This document shows, piece by piece, positions 22,899 through 24,222 of a stretch of 24,222 nt of DNA. A program made the position numbers and the translations under genes. The first letter of the stretch is position 1, and each line of letters begins with the position of its first letter. The DNA is from Candidatus Zixiibacteriota bacterium (GTDB lineage Bacteria; Zixibacteria; MSB-5A5; SM1-73): contig JAGMBK010000008.1 in assembly GCA_023129805.1 (NCBI GenBank), positions 1-24,222 of the forward strand, written 5' to 3'. Under the pieces are notes generated by a model that worked only from the letters and a program-made list of their open reading frames with translations, was not told the origin of the DNA and made no database searches.

Positions 22899-23300
22899 AT
22901 GAAAAAGATCAACTTCCCACTAAAGAAGGTTGTTTTGCTTTTTCTATGGTTGTCCTTTTTGGTTCAATCCTCCTGGGCTGATTCAGCTCGGGATGTTTCT
23001 TTTTCTGATAATGTTTCTCAAACAGATACTGTCAGGATTTCCGACAAATGGGTGGCATGGGACAAGGTGGAACACTTAGGAGTCAGCGCTTTTCTATCCG
23101 GGGTCTCCTACTGCGTCTTCCGCGATTTCTATTACAATAATCAGGAGTCATCGATATATTTTTCCGCCTCCTTGACTTTCAGCGCGGGATTGGGAAAAGA
23201 ATTTTACGATAAGAAAACTCCCCAGGGAAGATTCAGCTATAAGGATTTGGTTGCGGATATTTTGGGCATCGGGTTGGGCTTGTGGATTGCAACAAGATGA
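22899..23300 (+). CDS. YfiM-like (DUF2279) periplasmic or membrane protein
   Basis: 133 residues. An N-terminal signal sequence (about 1-27) ends at SSWADS. The body matches the YfiM/DUF2279 pattern in order: WDKVEH (54-59), a hydrophobic segment, GKEFYDKK (99-106), GRFSYKDLVADILGIGLG (110-127). YfiM-type proteins are small envelope proteins of unknown role; unlike E. coli YfiM I see no lipobox cysteine. Start set at ATG 22899 because it leads directly into the signal sequence; a TTG at 22875 overlaps the HsdS stub. No clear ribosome site. Function cannot be stated. Confidence 0.75.
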   Translation: MKKINFPLKKVVLLFLWLSFLVQSSWADSARDVSFSDNVSQTDTVRISDKWVAWDKVEHLGVSAFLSGVSYCVFRDFYYNNQESSIYFSASLTFSAGLGKEFYDKKTPQGRFSYKDLVADILGIGLGLWIATR

Positions 23301-23312
23301 GATAAATCCAAA

Positions 23313-23356
23313 ACCTCACCACCTGTCCCCTGAAGGGGAACCAATGGGGGAGAGGT
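23313..23356. repeat. Small nested hairpin element
   Basis: Outer ACCTC (23313-23317) with GAGGT (23352-23356), inner CCCC-TGAA-GGGG (23327-23338). It lies in the 92-base gap before the transporter gene. Weaker than the other nested elements. Confidence 0.45.
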
Positions 23357-23392
23357 AAAAGAAGGGCTACGCTTTCTCTACATCATAGGTCA

Positions 23393-24222
23393 ATGAACAA
23401 TCTATCAACTGAAAATAAAAAAGCTATCGCTGGCTGGGCGATCTACGATTTTGCCAATACCATCCTCTCCATGAACATAGTTACCATGTATTTCGCTCAG
23501 TGGGTGGTGGTGGACAACAAGATGGAGGACATATATTACAGCATCAGTTATGCCGCCTCTATGCTTCTGGTGGCTATAACCATGCCGGCTTTGGGTGCGA
23601 TCTCCGATGCGAAAGGAAAAAGATTGCCCTTTCTTTTTATTTTAACTTCGGGATGTATTCTAACAACCCTTCTTTTGGGAATAACCAGCAGTGCGGTGAC
23701 AGATGTTGCCACCAAAGTTATCTTAGCTTTGATCTTGTTTGCTATAGCCAATTATTGTTATGAAGGAGGATTGACCTTTTACAATGCCCTTCTTCCTGAG
23801 GTAAGCACCCCCAAGAGCATCGGCAAAGTCTCTGGCTGGGGAGTGGCACTGGGATACGTTGGTGCCATTTCAGGCTTGCTTCTGGTCAAGCCTTTCGTGG
23901 ACGGTCACATCTTTGGCTTCAAACTCCCTTTGACCCAAGGCGGGAGACAGAATGCATTTATCCCCACCGCATTGTTTTTTCTTCTGTTCAGTTTGCCCAT
24001 ATTTTTGTGGGTTAAAGAAAATGGAATACAAATTCGGGAGAAAATCAGGATAAAGGAAGCTTTCAGGCGAGTATGGGAGGGGATATCCAACACCAAAAAA
24101 TTTCCCGGGGTTTTGAGGTTTCTTCTGGCTTATTATTTTTTTTCGGATGCTATTGCCACCATAACTATCTTCATGGCGGTCTATGCTCAGGTGGTGATGG
24201 GCTTTCCGGATTCGGTAAAGAT
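23393..24222 (+). CDS. MFS transporter, UMF1/Atg22-like (partial, C-terminus outside window)
   Basis: The first 276 codons are visible and the frame is open at the window end. The N-terminus AGWAIYDFANTILSMNIVTM is the usual start of UMF1-family transporters (MFS_1/Vacuole effluxer Atg22-like). Then come ALGAISDAKGKRLPF, the MFS loop between helices 2 and 3, YNALLPEV and a GWGVALGYVGAISGLLL helix. About seven hydrophobic helices are present out of an expected 12. It lies in the inner membrane; the substrate is not predictable. ATG 23393 with AGGT three bases upstream. Confidence 0.9.
   Translation, partial: MNNLSTENKKAIAGWAIYDFANTILSMNIVTMYFAQWVVVDNKMEDIYYSISYAASMLLVAITMPALGAISDAKGKRLPFLFILTSGCILTTLLLGITSSAVTDVATKVILALILFAIANYCYEGGLTFYNALLPEVSTPKSIGKVSGWGVALGYVGAISGLLLVKPFVDGHIFGFKLPLTQGGRQNAFIPTALFFLLFSLPIFLWVKENGIQIREKIRIKEAFRRVWEGISNTKKFPGVLRFLLAYYFFSDAIATITIFMAVYAQVVMGFPDSVK

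Noticed and set aside
23500..23763. 87-codon plus-strand frame
   Set aside because: Out-of-frame shadow inside the MFS transporter gene.

Overview
The window looks like a piece of a Gram-negative, probably anaerobic and uncultivated bacterium. It has lipopolysaccharide-type glycosyltransferases, an O-antigen-ligase-like protein, outer-membrane beta-barrels and a TonB-type receptor, together with a DsrC/DsrM/DsrK-like sulfur redox module. Intergenic gaps are short and many hold small palindromic repeats, a texture common in genomes of candidate phyla. The phylum cannot be fixed from the sequence alone. Composition is uneven by eye: the sulfur block (832-4366) is relatively GC-rich, while the transposase (5209-5703) and the nuclease-like gene (22158-22796) are clearly AT-rich.

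Layout. 1-654 (-): signal peptidase I, cut by the window edge. 832-2010 (+): a cysteine-desulfurase-like class V aminotransferase behind a near-consensus promoter. 2048-4366 (-): a convergent operon dsrC - dsrM-like - dsrK-like. 4582-4981: a consensus promoter, a hairpin and the C-terminal stub of a second class V aminotransferase. 5002-5736: a REP-associated tyrosine transposase (RAYT) with REP-like palindromes on both sides. 5769-6959: a membrane-anchored TPR protein. 7253-12614: a five-gene cell-surface glycan cluster (GT9, GT4, O-antigen ligase/polymerase, GT2, GT9). 12790-15682: Rel/SpoT ppGpp synthetase-hydrolase overlapping a PgeF/YfiH-type purine nucleoside phosphorylase. 15730-17139: two small outer-membrane barrels, the second with a perfect sigma70-type promoter and a strong terminator. 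17232-21359: UppP, a third GT9 and a TonB-plug receptor. 21491-22036: an HD-domain protein. 22158-22881: a PD-(D/E)xK nuclease-like gene followed by a short HsdS remnant. 22899-23300: a YfiM-like protein. 23393-end: an MFS (UMF1-type) transporter, cut by the edge.

How it fits together. The glycan cluster, UppP (lipid-carrier recycling), the third heptosyltransferase-like gene, the barrels and signal peptidase all concern building the envelope. The DsrC/M/K genes suggest thiol/disulfide electron transfer between a membrane cytochrome b, an HdrD-like iron-sulfur subunit and the DsrC carrier; no dsrAB is present in the window. The most unusual material is non-coding: several intergenic elements in which an outer stem encloses two or three smaller hairpins, some sharing submotifs, plus the RAYT/REP locus and the AT-rich nuclease/HsdS stub.
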